Below are positions 1-6,761 of a stretch of 12,668 bases of DNA, one piece after another. Every line of letters starts with the position of its first letter. Within the stretch, counting starts at the first letter, position 1. Origin of the DNA: SZUA-254 sp031379665. Its GTDB lineage: Bacteria > Bacteroidota > Ignavibacteria > UBA10030 > SZUA-254. The notes beneath the pieces are model-generated. The model was given only the letters and a program-made list of their open reading frames with translations. It searched no databases and was not told where the DNA came from. The stretch covers positions 1 through 12,668 of the forward strand of contig JANNFI010000097.1 in the NCBI GenBank assembly GCA_031379665.1, given 5' to 3'. Both the position numbers and the translations under genes were made by a program.

Positions 1-65
1 CAAGAAAAACCCCGGAAATTCGTGACAAATTATCCCGCTAAAAATGGCGTGCCTCGGATCACCTT

Positions 66-126
66 TTTATGCATATATAAAAATAATTGCGATATCCCTT
101 GACAAACCCATAGTTTATGCATATAT
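66..126. repeat. Direct repeat TTTATGCATATAT, two copies, possible operator
   Basis: The 13-base word TTTATGCATATAT occurs at 66-78 and again, perfectly, at 114-126, 48 bp apart. Each copy contains the 8-bp palindrome TATGCATA (68-75 and 116-123). The downstream copy runs into the predicted -10 element at 122-129 and lies in the promoter spacer. A protein bound there would block RNA polymerase, and the upstream copy could act as a second site. The repeat is seen directly; the operator role is inference. AT-rich upstream DNA can give such repeats by chance, although 13 identical bases in a 60-bp stretch is more than expected. Confidence 0.45.
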
Positions 127-129
127 TTG
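99..129 (+). promoter_or_regulatory. Predicted promoter of the membrane protein/AAA+ gene pair
   Basis: TTGACA (99-104), a 17-bp spacer and TATATTTG (122-129). The -35 is a perfect sigma-70-type hexamer. The -10 fits both TATAAT-like promoters and the Bacteroidota TAnnTTTG consensus exactly. Transcription would start near 135, leaving a leader of about 25 nt before the ATG at 160. The leader has only a weak purine stretch (AAAAAGG, about 144-150) as a ribosome site. This is the best promoter in the window. Confidence 0.75.
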
Positions 130-159
130 CCGATAGCAGGTTAAAAAGGTCTACTTTAA

Positions 160-1353
160 ATGACATTTTCGAAGAAGATCATCATCGTCTGGGGAGTAAC
201 TATGGCCATCTATATTGTGGCCCTCCCGTTCGCAGACCTTGACATCCTGCTTGGAGCGGATATCCTCAACCGATCAATTCAAACACTTCTCTTTATTTTG
301 TCATTGTTTATTGCGGTCAAAGAGACAACTACCCGTAATCGAGTCATCTTTATAAATTTTTCAATCTTTTTTGGGATATGCACGCTCATGATGTTGCAGC
401 CCTTTATGGGCAAGGCATTTTTTAAAACCGACGTATATGCTTATTTCATCTTTTGGCAATACACCTCGATTGGATACATATTATTCCTCTCGCTTGCTGT
501 TATCTATGTGGTAGTGGATCTTCTATTTAGGGACGTGAAAATCTTCGTGAAATACTCGGCCGCGTTGGCTATTTCACTAACTTTTTTCCTCTTTTACTTT
601 ACTCCATTCTTCGTCGACCCTCTTTATCTTTATACCACAGAGGAAACTCAGCAACTTAAGTCGCTACAGAATGCTGTTCGTGCGGGGGAGGAAACTCCAA
701 CTGCAGCCGAACTCGCAAGTCGTGTAACGCTCCAATCGTGGCGAGATGGTAAGCCAATCGGCGAACTATTCCCTGAAGAAAATTTAAAACAGATAGAATT
801 TCTGATTCCGTACGTTGAAGGTGATGAAACCTGGATGGTAATATTCACCAAGCCCATGTATATGAACTATATATACATGAACATCCTTACCATTGGATTT
901 ATATTGCTATTCTTTGGTTATCAGTACAAAAAAGACCCACCTCAGGGGGCATACATTGATAAAATGATGTTCCTTTTCCTCATTTACAGCTCGATGGAGA
1001 TACTCCATTTTTGGGAGTATATTAAGAGTATCGAGTGGAACTATTATATGGAAATATCCAATTTAGGTCAGTATATTACGATGTTCGTGGAAATACTGAT
1101 AGCACTCTTTTTCGCCCTCAGGTTGAAATTCATTACCTCGGTCCAGGGCGAATTTTATGAGACTGAACTCGCAACGAATCCGTACCAGATCAGCCGATGG
1201 AGAGACTGGGTCGACAACCTGGTGCTTTCACATTTTTTCAACTCGAATCCCTTTCTCGGAAGGTTTTTTCAAAGCAGGCCGGGATCGAATCAGCTTCAGC
1301 CGAACCTAACGGCCAACCCCCTACACAGAGGCATCAATGGAAAAAGACACTAA
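160..1353 (+). CDS. Multi-spanning membrane protein of unknown function (397 aa)
   Basis: I do not recognise the family. Hydrophobic stretches suggest about eight membrane segments at residues 6-22, 38-53, 62-80, 93-122, 130-152, 236-256, 267-285 and 301-323. A soluble loop of about 80 residues (155-235, charged, with E-rich patches) sits between segments five and six. A hydrophilic, Arg/Asn-rich tail of about 75 residues follows the last segment. No kinase, transporter or enzyme motif is visible. The start at 160 follows a strong promoter. The last 17 bases overlap the next gene, a DNA-binding AAA+ protein, so the two are probably translated from one message; a membrane sensor feeding the regulator is a guess from context. 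Base composition is odd: three sampled 60-base lines inside the gene are 30-38% GC, against about 65% just inside the neighbour, rising to 47-55% at the 3' end. Recent acquisition or hydrophobic codon bias could explain this. The reading frame is secure; the function is unknown. Confidence 0.85.
   Translation: MTFSKKIIIVWGVTMAIYIVALPFADLDILLGADILNRSIQTLLFILSLFIAVKETTTRNRVIFINFSIFFGICTLMMLQPFMGKAFFKTDVYAYFIFWQYTSIGYILFLSLAVIYVVVDLLFRDVKIFVKYSAALAISLTFFLFYFTPFFVDPLYLYTTEETQQLKSLQNAVRAGEETPTAAELASRVTLQSWRDGKPIGELFPEENLKQIEFLIPYVEGDETWMVIFTKPMYMNYIYMNILTIGFILLFFGYQYKKDPPQGAYIDKMMFLFLIYSSMEILHFWEYIKSIEWNYYMEISNLGQYITMFVEILIALFFALRLKFITSVQGEFYETELATNPYQISRWRDWVDNLVLSHFFNSNPFLGRFFQSRPGSNQLQPNLTANPLHRGINGKRH
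855..879. repeat. Short inverted repeat inside the membrane protein gene
   Basis: CATGTATAT at 855-863 is mirrored perfectly by ATATACATG at 871-879, with a 7-base loop. It lies in the codons at the start of the sixth membrane segment (a Tyr/Met/Asn-rich stretch). It is AT-rich and weak, has no T-run after it, and is probably a by-product of the repeated Tyr-Met-Asn codons rather than a signal. Confidence 0.25.
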
Positions 1354-2365
1354 GAGTAAGCTCTCGGAGGAGAGAAAAACCGGATCGATGGAGTACTCGA
1401 TCGTTGGTAAGAGTCGGGCGGTAGACAATCTCCTCAAGCATATCCAACGCCTGGCCAAGACGCGCCGGGACGTCGTCATCATCGGAGAAGCCGGGGTAGG
1501 GAAGGGGGCCGTCGCGAAGAATGTGTACGCGGCCGAGAGGGAGGCCGAAAGCACGTCACCCTTCATGTCGATCAACCTTTCGGTGCTCGACGACAAGGAA
1601 TTGCAGTCCGTCCTTTTCGGTTTCGACCGGGGAGCAGAAGGATTACCGTACACGACCAAACGCGGCCTCTTCGAGATCGCCAACGGCGGAACGGTCCTCA
1701 TTGAGGAGATCGAGGAGGCAAGCTTCCGTAATCAGATGAAAATTCTCGAATTCATGAACGAGCGGACAGCCCGGAGGATCGGCGGTACGAAGAATGAGCC
1801 GATCGATATCCGCCTCATCGTGACGGTCAAGGAAGACCTTCGGGTACTCCTCGACAAACGCAAAATCCTGCCCGACCTCTACACCAAGATCAACGACTTC
1901 GAAAAGATCGAAATACCCCCTCTTCGCGACAGACCCGAGGACATTCCGTATCTCGTCAAACACTTCGCAGGTGAGATCTGCGAGCAAATCGGGATCGCCC
2001 CCCTGGCGATCGACATCAACGCGATTGATGTCCTCGTCCGTCAGGTGTGGCGCGAGAACATCCGGGAGTTGAAGGCGGTCGTCGACAAGTCGGTTCTCTT
2101 CTCGAGCGGTGGTCGATTCATGCTGCCGCCGGAATTGGTCGACGAGAAGACTGAAGTTGTCAAGATGATCAACAACATCGTGACTGGTCAGGATTTCATT
2201 CTCGACAAGTCGCTGGATGCGATAGAGAAGGGGATCATTGAGCGATCGCTCTCGAAATTTGGAAACAACCAATCGAAAGCGGCAGGATTCCTGGGAATGA
2301 CGGAGCAGACTCTCCGGTACAAGCTCAAGAGGTTGAACATCGCGAGCTCACGCACGAGGGTCTGA
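1337..2365 (+). CDS. Degenerate sigma-54-activator-like AAA+ regulator with Fis-type HTH (342 aa)
   Basis: The protein has a AAA+ domain (about 18-255), a linker and a C-terminal Fis-type helix-turn-helix (about 290-336, ending in NNQSKAAGFLGMTEQTLRYK). It has no receiver, PAS or GAF domain. Walker A is kept (GEAGVGKG, 50-57), as is the sensor II arginine in the WRENIREL segment (238-245). Four other hallmarks of enhancer-binding proteins are changed. The sigma-54 contact loop GAFTGA reads GAEGLP (99-104). Walker B is EE instead of DE (123-124). The sensor I Thr-Asn is Val-Lys (164-165). The arginine-finger motif reads ILPDLYTKIN (177-186), with Leu and Lys in place of both Arg. It should bind DNA and probably ATP, but it is unlikely to remodel sigma-54 polymerase. 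TyrR of E. coli is a known relative that works with sigma-70. The ATG at 1337 follows AGAGG (1327-1331) and overlaps the membrane gene by 17 bp. An ATG at codon 18 is an alternative start. The family is firm; the lost activity is inference from the residues. Confidence 0.9.
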   Translation: MEKDTKSKLSEERKTGSMEYSIVGKSRAVDNLLKHIQRLAKTRRDVVIIGEAGVGKGAVAKNVYAAEREAESTSPFMSINLSVLDDKELQSVLFGFDRGAEGLPYTTKRGLFEIANGGTVLIEEIEEASFRNQMKILEFMNERTARRIGGTKNEPIDIRLIVTVKEDLRVLLDKRKILPDLYTKINDFEKIEIPPLRDRPEDIPYLVKHFAGEICEQIGIAPLAIDINAIDVLVRQVWRENIRELKAVVDKSVLFSSGGRFMLPPELVDEKTEVVKMINNIVTGQDFILDKSLDAIEKGIIERSLSKFGNNQSKAAGFLGMTEQTLRYKLKRLNIASSRTRV

Positions 2366-2400
2366 CCGGCGTCGGGCCGGACGGTTCTACAGCAGTTTCC

Positions 2401-3540
2401 TCAAGAATGCCTTTCTCCCTGAAAGGCATTTTTTTTCTCCCTCCGCAGAGTCCTTTCTTTCCATATGACATTCCGACTCCCAAAGGCGAGGAAAGGGATG
2501 ACCAATCCGTAAAAAGTCAGGTAACACTCAAAGGCGGGGAAGTATTTCCGCACGTGTTTGAAAGGGAGAACGCCGAAAACCTTGGACAGGAAGATGAAAT
2601 CGGCGAGGAAGACGGCGAGCAGCGACGTGAGCGAGACCGTCGGCGGTAGCAAGATCACTCCGAGTATGACCGCCGCGCGAACCATCCACCCGAGTGCGAC
2701 GATCACCATTCCTGTGGGGATCATATCCAGCGCCCCCACCCCCCAACGCTGTTTCTGCCGAATTAATTGCGAGAGCGTATCGCAAGCGCGACTCGTGACG
2801 ATGGCGTCCCGCTCGAGCGGAAACTTCATTGTGTATCGCGTCTTTTGGATGATCGTCTGTACGAGGGAATAATCCTCTGTAACGCTGAAGGGTATCACCT
2901 CGTATCCGCCCGTCTCCACGTACGCGGCCCGTCGGATCGAGAGGTTGTTCCCGATGGCCGTGAGCGGAATGTTCAATCCGGCCGTGGCGGAGGCGATACC
3001 GAAGAGATAGAGCCAATCCAGGGCTTGGATACCGTGAAACGTTGTGGCGCTTTCCAGGATGGTGAACCCGCCGACGATTCCCGTATGTTCGGAAAAATAT
3101 TTGACGGTTCCCCGTACCCACCCCGGGCTCACGGAGCAATCAGCGTCCGTGAACATGATGATTTCCCCACGGGAATGACGGATCCCCTGAGCAATGGCGT
3201 TCGTTTTTCCCCTGAGATTGCCCGACTCCGGCGGGGATTTGAGCAGCTGCATGTCCGAACGATCCCCAATGAATCGGCCGACGATTTCGGAAGTTCGGTC
3301 GGTCGAGAAATCATCGATGATGAGAATTTCGAGTTTTCCGGCAGGGTATTCGATCGTCCGGAGCGATCGTAGACAGTCGAGAATGCGGTGTTCCTCATTC
3401 CGAGCGGCGATGATCACCGAGACGGTCGGCTCGGCGGCGGGATCCACCAAGGTTGACGAGGATGCCGCCAGGCCCCGGCGAAAGAAAACCAGTTCGAGAC
3501 AGTAGAGCGATACGATGACGATGAGGGAGATCGTAACCAT
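2401..3540 (-). CDS. Membrane-anchored family 2 glycosyltransferase (379 aa)
   Basis: It probably transfers a sugar from a nucleotide-sugar donor to a lipid or growing polysaccharide at the inner face of the cytoplasmic membrane. An N-terminal membrane helix (about 3-20) precedes a GT-A domain with all expected motifs: SVIIAARNEE (41-50), the donor-site IIDD (74-77), the metal-binding TDAD (131-134), GNNLSIRR (197-204), the catalytic TED (221-223) and the RQKQRW box (261-266). Two or three hydrophobic segments (about 277-320 and 338-354) close the protein. Length and plan match the processive-type GT2 proteins related to hyaluronan and N-acetylglucosamine transferases, but donor and acceptor cannot be read from the sequence. 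An in-frame stop lies a few codons upstream of the ATG at 3540, so the start is well bounded; there is no clear Shine-Dalgarno. The last 11 codons overlap the terminator of the convergent regulator gene. It appears monocistronic, with its own promoter at 3571-3599. Confidence 0.9.
   Translation of the reverse strand: MVTISLIVIVSLYCLELVFFRRGLAASSSTLVDPAAEPTVSVIIAARNEEHRILDCLRSLRTIEYPAGKLEILIIDDFSTDRTSEIVGRFIGDRSDMQLLKSPPESGNLRGKTNAIAQGIRHSRGEIIMFTDADCSVSPGWVRGTVKYFSEHTGIVGGFTILESATTFHGIQALDWLYLFGIASATAGLNIPLTAIGNNLSIRRAAYVETGGYEVIPFSVTEDYSLVQTIIQKTRYTMKFPLERDAIVTSRACDTLSQLIRQKQRWGVGALDMIPTGMVIVALGWMVRAAVILGVILLPPTVSLTSLLAVFLADFIFLSKVFGVLPFKHVRKYFPAFECYLTFYGLVIPFLAFGSRNVIWKERTLRREKKNAFQGERHS
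2406..2436 (+). terminator. Intrinsic terminator of the membrane protein/regulator unit
   Basis: AATGCCTTTC (2406-2415) pairs perfectly with GAAAGGCATT (2421-2430) around a 5-base loop, and eight T residues follow at 2429-2436. This is a textbook rho-independent terminator for the plus strand, 41 bp past the regulator's stop. On the minus strand the hairpin is not followed by a T-run, so it serves only the plus-strand unit. The stem lies inside the 3' end of the glycosyltransferase gene and encodes its C-terminal residues. A smaller GC hairpin (CCGGC at 2366-2370 with GCCGG at 2376-2380) lies just before it. Confidence 0.85.
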
Positions 3541-3570
3541 GGAGTAGGTTTGTTGAGCTCAGGGCCCCGA

Positions 3571-3599
3571 AATGTAGAAAATCCCGCTGTCTGATACAA
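3571..3599 (-). promoter_or_regulatory. Predicted promoter of the glycosyltransferase gene
   Basis: Read on the minus strand: TTGTAT (3599-3594), a 17-bp spacer and TACATT (3576-3571), followed by TC, giving TAnnTTT at the -10. Transcription would start near 3564, leaving a leader of about 24 nt before the ATG at 3540. Position and spacing are right for the divergent gene; the -35 is only partly consensus. Confidence 0.5.
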
Positions 3600-3656
3600 C
3601 GATAAACAACGCATGGTGCCGTGGGGGTGCGGGCTCCGGCGAGGGTGGTCGCACAG

Positions 3657-3685
3657 TTGATATTACAACCTAAAAGTGCTATATT
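3657..3685 (+). promoter_or_regulatory. Predicted promoter of the M16 peptidase/nuoGHI unit
   Basis: TTGATA (3657-3662), a 17-bp spacer and TATATT (3680-3685), followed by TT, so the -10 also fits TAnnTTT. The predicted transcript start is near 3692. The open frame of the peptidase extends back to a GTG at 3676, inside this promoter, so that codon could not be on the message. The promoter therefore favours the in-frame GTG at 3721 as start. No promoter is obvious between here and nuoI, so it may drive the whole block. Confidence 0.6.
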
Positions 3686-3720
3686 TTCACAATTTCGTTC
3701 ACGTTTTCAGGCAGACCCCG

Positions 3721-5028
3721 GTGCCTCACAGGAAGATCCAACCCGATTCGACTGTCCCACAATCACCCGTTTATCGAAAAACGGTGTTGCCCAATGGCAT
3801 AAGGGTGGTGAGTGAGCAGGTGAGTCACGTTCATTCGATCGCGGTCGGGATCTGGGTGGACGTGGGATCCCGCGACGAGGACCTCTCGAACAATGGCATT
3901 TCGCATTTTCTCGAGCATATGGTGTTCAAGGGGACGCGGCGGTATTCCGCGAACCAGATCGCACGAAGCCTGGAAGCGGTTGGCGGGTATCTGAACGCCT
4001 TCACGACCAAGGAACATACCTGTTTTTACGCCCGGATCCTCGACGACCAGCTTCCACGGGCGATGGACATTCTGTCTGACCTCATCCAGCATCCCACGCT
4101 CGATCAGAAGGAGATGGAGAAGGAGAAGACGGTGATTCTCGAGGAGCTCAAGAACATCGAGGACGACCCGGACGACCTGATCCACGAATATTTCGACCGT
4201 AACCTCTACCATCAGCATCCGCTCGGTTTCCCGATCATCGGACGGGCGGAGAACATTCGGCGATTCAATACATCGTCCCTGCAGGGGTACATCAGGAGGT
4301 TCTATACGGCCGACCGCCTCGTTGTCTCCGCGGTAGGTAACTTCCGGCACGACGACCTCGTCGCCCTCGTCGAGAAGCACTTCAGCTTGAAGAAGGGGAA
4401 ACCGGCCCAGACCGGCCGCGTTGCTTCGCCGCGCACCATGAAGCCGAAGGCGGAATTATTTCACAAACCGATCAACCAGGCCCACGTCTGCTACGGGACG
4501 CTCGGGTACAGCGTGAAGAGCTCCTACCGGTACCCCCTCCTGGTCCTCAACACGATCCTCGGTGAGGGGATGAGCTCAAGACTTTTCCAGAACATCCGGG
4601 AAAAGTACGGCTTCGCCTATTCGGTCTTTTCTTTTCTCAGCCTGATGAGCGACACCGGGAACTTCGGCGTGTACATCGGGACCGATCCGTCGAAGGTCGA
4701 CAAATCGATCGACCTCATCCGGAAGGAGATCGACAAGCTCCGGTCGGGCAAGATCGGAGCGGAGGAAATTCGCCGGGCGAAGGCCCAGCTGAAGGGTACG
4801 ACGATGCTCGGCATGGAGAGCATGTCGAACCGCATGATGCGACTCGGAAGCGGAGAGCTCTATTTCCACGAGTTCGTCACCCTCGATCAGGTGCTCAGGA
4901 GAATCGATGCCGTCACCCCCGGTGACATCGGCATCGTCGCAAAAAAATTGATGAACCATGAAAATTTTTCAACGGTCGTGATCTCTCCCTCGGCCCCGAA
5001 AACTGAAAAGCTGCGGGACATCGTCTGA
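3721..5028 (+). CDS. M16B zinc metallopeptidase, mitochondrial-processing-peptidase type (435 aa)
   Basis: It is a single-chain processing-peptidase homologue that should cleave peptides or presequence-like segments in the cytosol; no signal peptide is visible. Counting from the GTG at 3721, the inverted zinc motif HFLEH is at 62-66 and the third ligand is Glu142 in VILEELKN, spaced as in the family (HXXEH-X75-E). The C-terminal half carries the substrate-binding Arg293 and Tyr300 in SSRLFQNIREKYGFAY, so both halves of the active site are in one protein. The length is normal for bacterial YmxG/PepR-like M16B proteins. The frame runs upstream to a GTG at 3676, but that codon overlaps a good promoter; neither GTG has a clear ribosome site. 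The nuoG start is 49 bp downstream on the same strand, so co-transcription with complex I genes is likely. Its substrate is unknown. Confidence 0.92.
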   Translation: MPHRKIQPDSTVPQSPVYRKTVLPNGIRVVSEQVSHVHSIAVGIWVDVGSRDEDLSNNGISHFLEHMVFKGTRRYSANQIARSLEAVGGYLNAFTTKEHTCFYARILDDQLPRAMDILSDLIQHPTLDQKEMEKEKTVILEELKNIEDDPDDLIHEYFDRNLYHQHPLGFPIIGRAENIRRFNTSSLQGYIRRFYTADRLVVSAVGNFRHDDLVALVEKHFSLKKGKPAQTGRVASPRTMKPKAELFHKPINQAHVCYGTLGYSVKSSYRYPLLVLNTILGEGMSSRLFQNIREKYGFAYSVFSFLSLMSDTGNFGVYIGTDPSKVDKSIDLIRKEIDKLRSGKIGAEEIRRAKAQLKGTTMLGMESMSNRMMRLGSGELYFHEFVTLDQVLRRIDAVTPGDIGIVAKKLMNHENFSTVVISPSAPKTEKLRDIV

Positions 5029-5077
5029 TCACGACGATGCCCGCCCTCCGCGTGGAATTCAATCAAGAACCAGGTTC

Positions 5078-6760
5078 ATGGCGACGATCACGATAGATGA
5101 GAAACAGGTCCCGGTCGAAGGCAAGCCGACCATCATGCAGGTGGCCCTCGCCAACGGCATCTCCATCCCCCATTTTTGCTGGCATCCCCGCTTAAGCATC
5201 GCCGGGAACTGCCGCATTTGCCTGGTGGAAGTGGAAAAGATGCCGAAGCTTGCGATCTCGTGCCAGACGATGGCGACCGACGGAATGGTGGTGAAGACGG
5301 CGTCTCCCAAGGTCATCGATGCCCGCGAAGCGGTGATGGAATTCCTCCTGATCAACCACCCCCTCGATTGCCCCATCTGCGATGAGGCCGGGGAATGTAA
5401 ACTCCAGGATTACGCCTACGAACACAGCGTTGGCGAGAGCCGGTTCGAGTTCGACAAGGTCCGCAAACCGAAGAGGGTGGAGCTCGGACCCCGCGTGACG
5501 CTCGATACGGAGCGGTGCATCATGTGCTCGCGATGCATCCGTTTCTGCGACGAAATCGCGGAGAAGCCCCAGTTGGTATTCACCAAGAGGGGCGACCACG
5601 TTGAGTTGACGACGTTTCCCGGCGAGAAACTTGACAACGCCTACTCGATGAACACCATCGACCTCTGCCCGGTCGGCGCGCTCACCAGCGCAGACTTCAG
5701 GTTCAAGTCGAGGGTGTGGGAAATGTCCTCGACCGACACGATCTGCCAGGGCTGCTCGCGCGGGTGCAACACGAAGATGTGGGTGCGAAACAACCAGATC
5801 CTCCGACTCACGCCCAGGTTGAATCCGGAAGTCAACGATTACTGGATGTGCGATCACGGCCGGCTGGACACATTCAAACACGTCAACGCCCAGGACAGGA
5901 TCCACGGACCCATGGTCAGGAAGGATGGGGAATTGGTCGAGGTCGGCTGGGATGAAGCGGTGGCGCTCCTCGGTTCCGAACTGAAGACGTTCAAGGGGAG
6001 TGAGATCGCCGCGATCGGCTCACCCTTCGCGACGAACGAGGACAACTACATCTTCCGCAAGCTGATGAACCACCTCGGGGCGGAGTCGTTCAGCGTCCTG
6101 CCGCACGTCGATTCCGACGATTGCGATGATTTCCTGATCACGTCTGATAAAACGCCGAACAGTCTCGGCGCCCAGCTGGCGGCCGCGAGCGAGGGGCGGG
6201 GGATGGTCGAATATCCCGCCCTGATCGAAAAAATTCGGGATGGTGAGGTGAAGCTCCTCTACGTCATGGAGGACGACATCGGGGCGATGAAGGAATTCGA
6301 AGACGTCCTTCCGAAACTCGAGATCCTCGTCGTTCACGCGTCGAACCACAATTCGACGACGAAACACGCGGACATCGTCCTCGCGTCCTCGACCTACGCG
6401 GAAAAAAACGGTACGATGATCAACGTGAGCAGGAGGGTGCAACGGATCCGGCCCGCCGTCGTCACCGCATACCAGGAACGCTCGCTCGACGGATTCTCGA
6501 TGAGCAGGTGGGACAAGTTTGGCGCCCCCAACGACCGGTGGATGCGGGGAACAAAGTACGATGTCCGCGACAGTTGGAGCATCCTTGTGGGCCTGGCGAA
6601 CGCACTCGGTCTCAAGTGGAAGTACGCGGGAGGGCGCGACGTCTTCGCGGAACTCTCTACGAAGGTCCCCGAACTGAGGGGCCTCACCTATCAGGCGATC
6701 GACCGCCTGGGCGCGCAGCTGCAGGAACTGAAGAAAACGGCCGCAACCGCGGGAGTGTAG
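5078..6760 (+). CDS. nuoG: NADH-quinone oxidoreductase subunit G, short form (560 aa)
   Basis: This is the large iron-sulfur subunit of the complex I peripheral arm, passing electrons from NuoE/F toward NuoI. Four cluster sites are readable. N1b [2Fe-2S] has Cys34, 45, 48 and 62. N5 has His94 with Cys98, 101 and 107. N4 has Cys147, 150 and 153 plus Cys197. The N7-type site has Cys223, 226, 230 and 258 at the start of the molybdopterin-fold domain. N7 is found in E. coli and Thermus but not in mitochondria. The C-terminal domain is compact: at 560 residues the protein is far shorter than E. coli NuoG (about 900) or Thermus Nqo3 (about 780), yet the frame ends cleanly one base before nuoH, so it is a natural short form rather than a visible truncation. 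The ATG at 5078 begins the ferredoxin fold directly. No strong Shine-Dalgarno is present. It is probably co-transcribed with the peptidase gene upstream and nuoH/nuoI downstream. Confidence 0.95.
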   Translation: MATITIDEKQVPVEGKPTIMQVALANGISIPHFCWHPRLSIAGNCRICLVEVEKMPKLAISCQTMATDGMVVKTASPKVIDAREAVMEFLLINHPLDCPICDEAGECKLQDYAYEHSVGESRFEFDKVRKPKRVELGPRVTLDTERCIMCSRCIRFCDEIAEKPQLVFTKRGDHVELTTFPGEKLDNAYSMNTIDLCPVGALTSADFRFKSRVWEMSSTDTICQGCSRGCNTKMWVRNNQILRLTPRLNPEVNDYWMCDHGRLDTFKHVNAQDRIHGPMVRKDGELVEVGWDEAVALLGSELKTFKGSEIAAIGSPFATNEDNYIFRKLMNHLGAESFSVLPHVDSDDCDDFLITSDKTPNSLGAQLAAASEGRGMVEYPALIEKIRDGEVKLLYVMEDDIGAMKEFEDVLPKLEILVVHASNHNSTTKHADIVLASSTYAEKNGTMINVSRRVQRIRPAVVTAYQERSLDGFSMSRWDKFGAPNDRWMRGTKYDVRDSWSILVGLANALGLKWKYAGGRDVFAELSTKVPELRGLTYQAIDRLGAQLQELKKTAATAGV

Positions 6761-6761
6761 G

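Noticed and set aside
40..60. Possible sigma-54 (-24/-12) promoter near the regulator unit
   Set aside because: TGGCGTG is followed by GGAT rather than TTGC at the right spacing. No other TGGC-N-TTGC match was found in the intergenic regions read.
1643..2272. Minus-strand open frame (209 codons) opposite the AAA+ regulator
   Set aside because: It is the mirror of Asp/Glu-rich coding sequence, with no own promoter or domain. The plus-strand AAA+ motifs account for the region.
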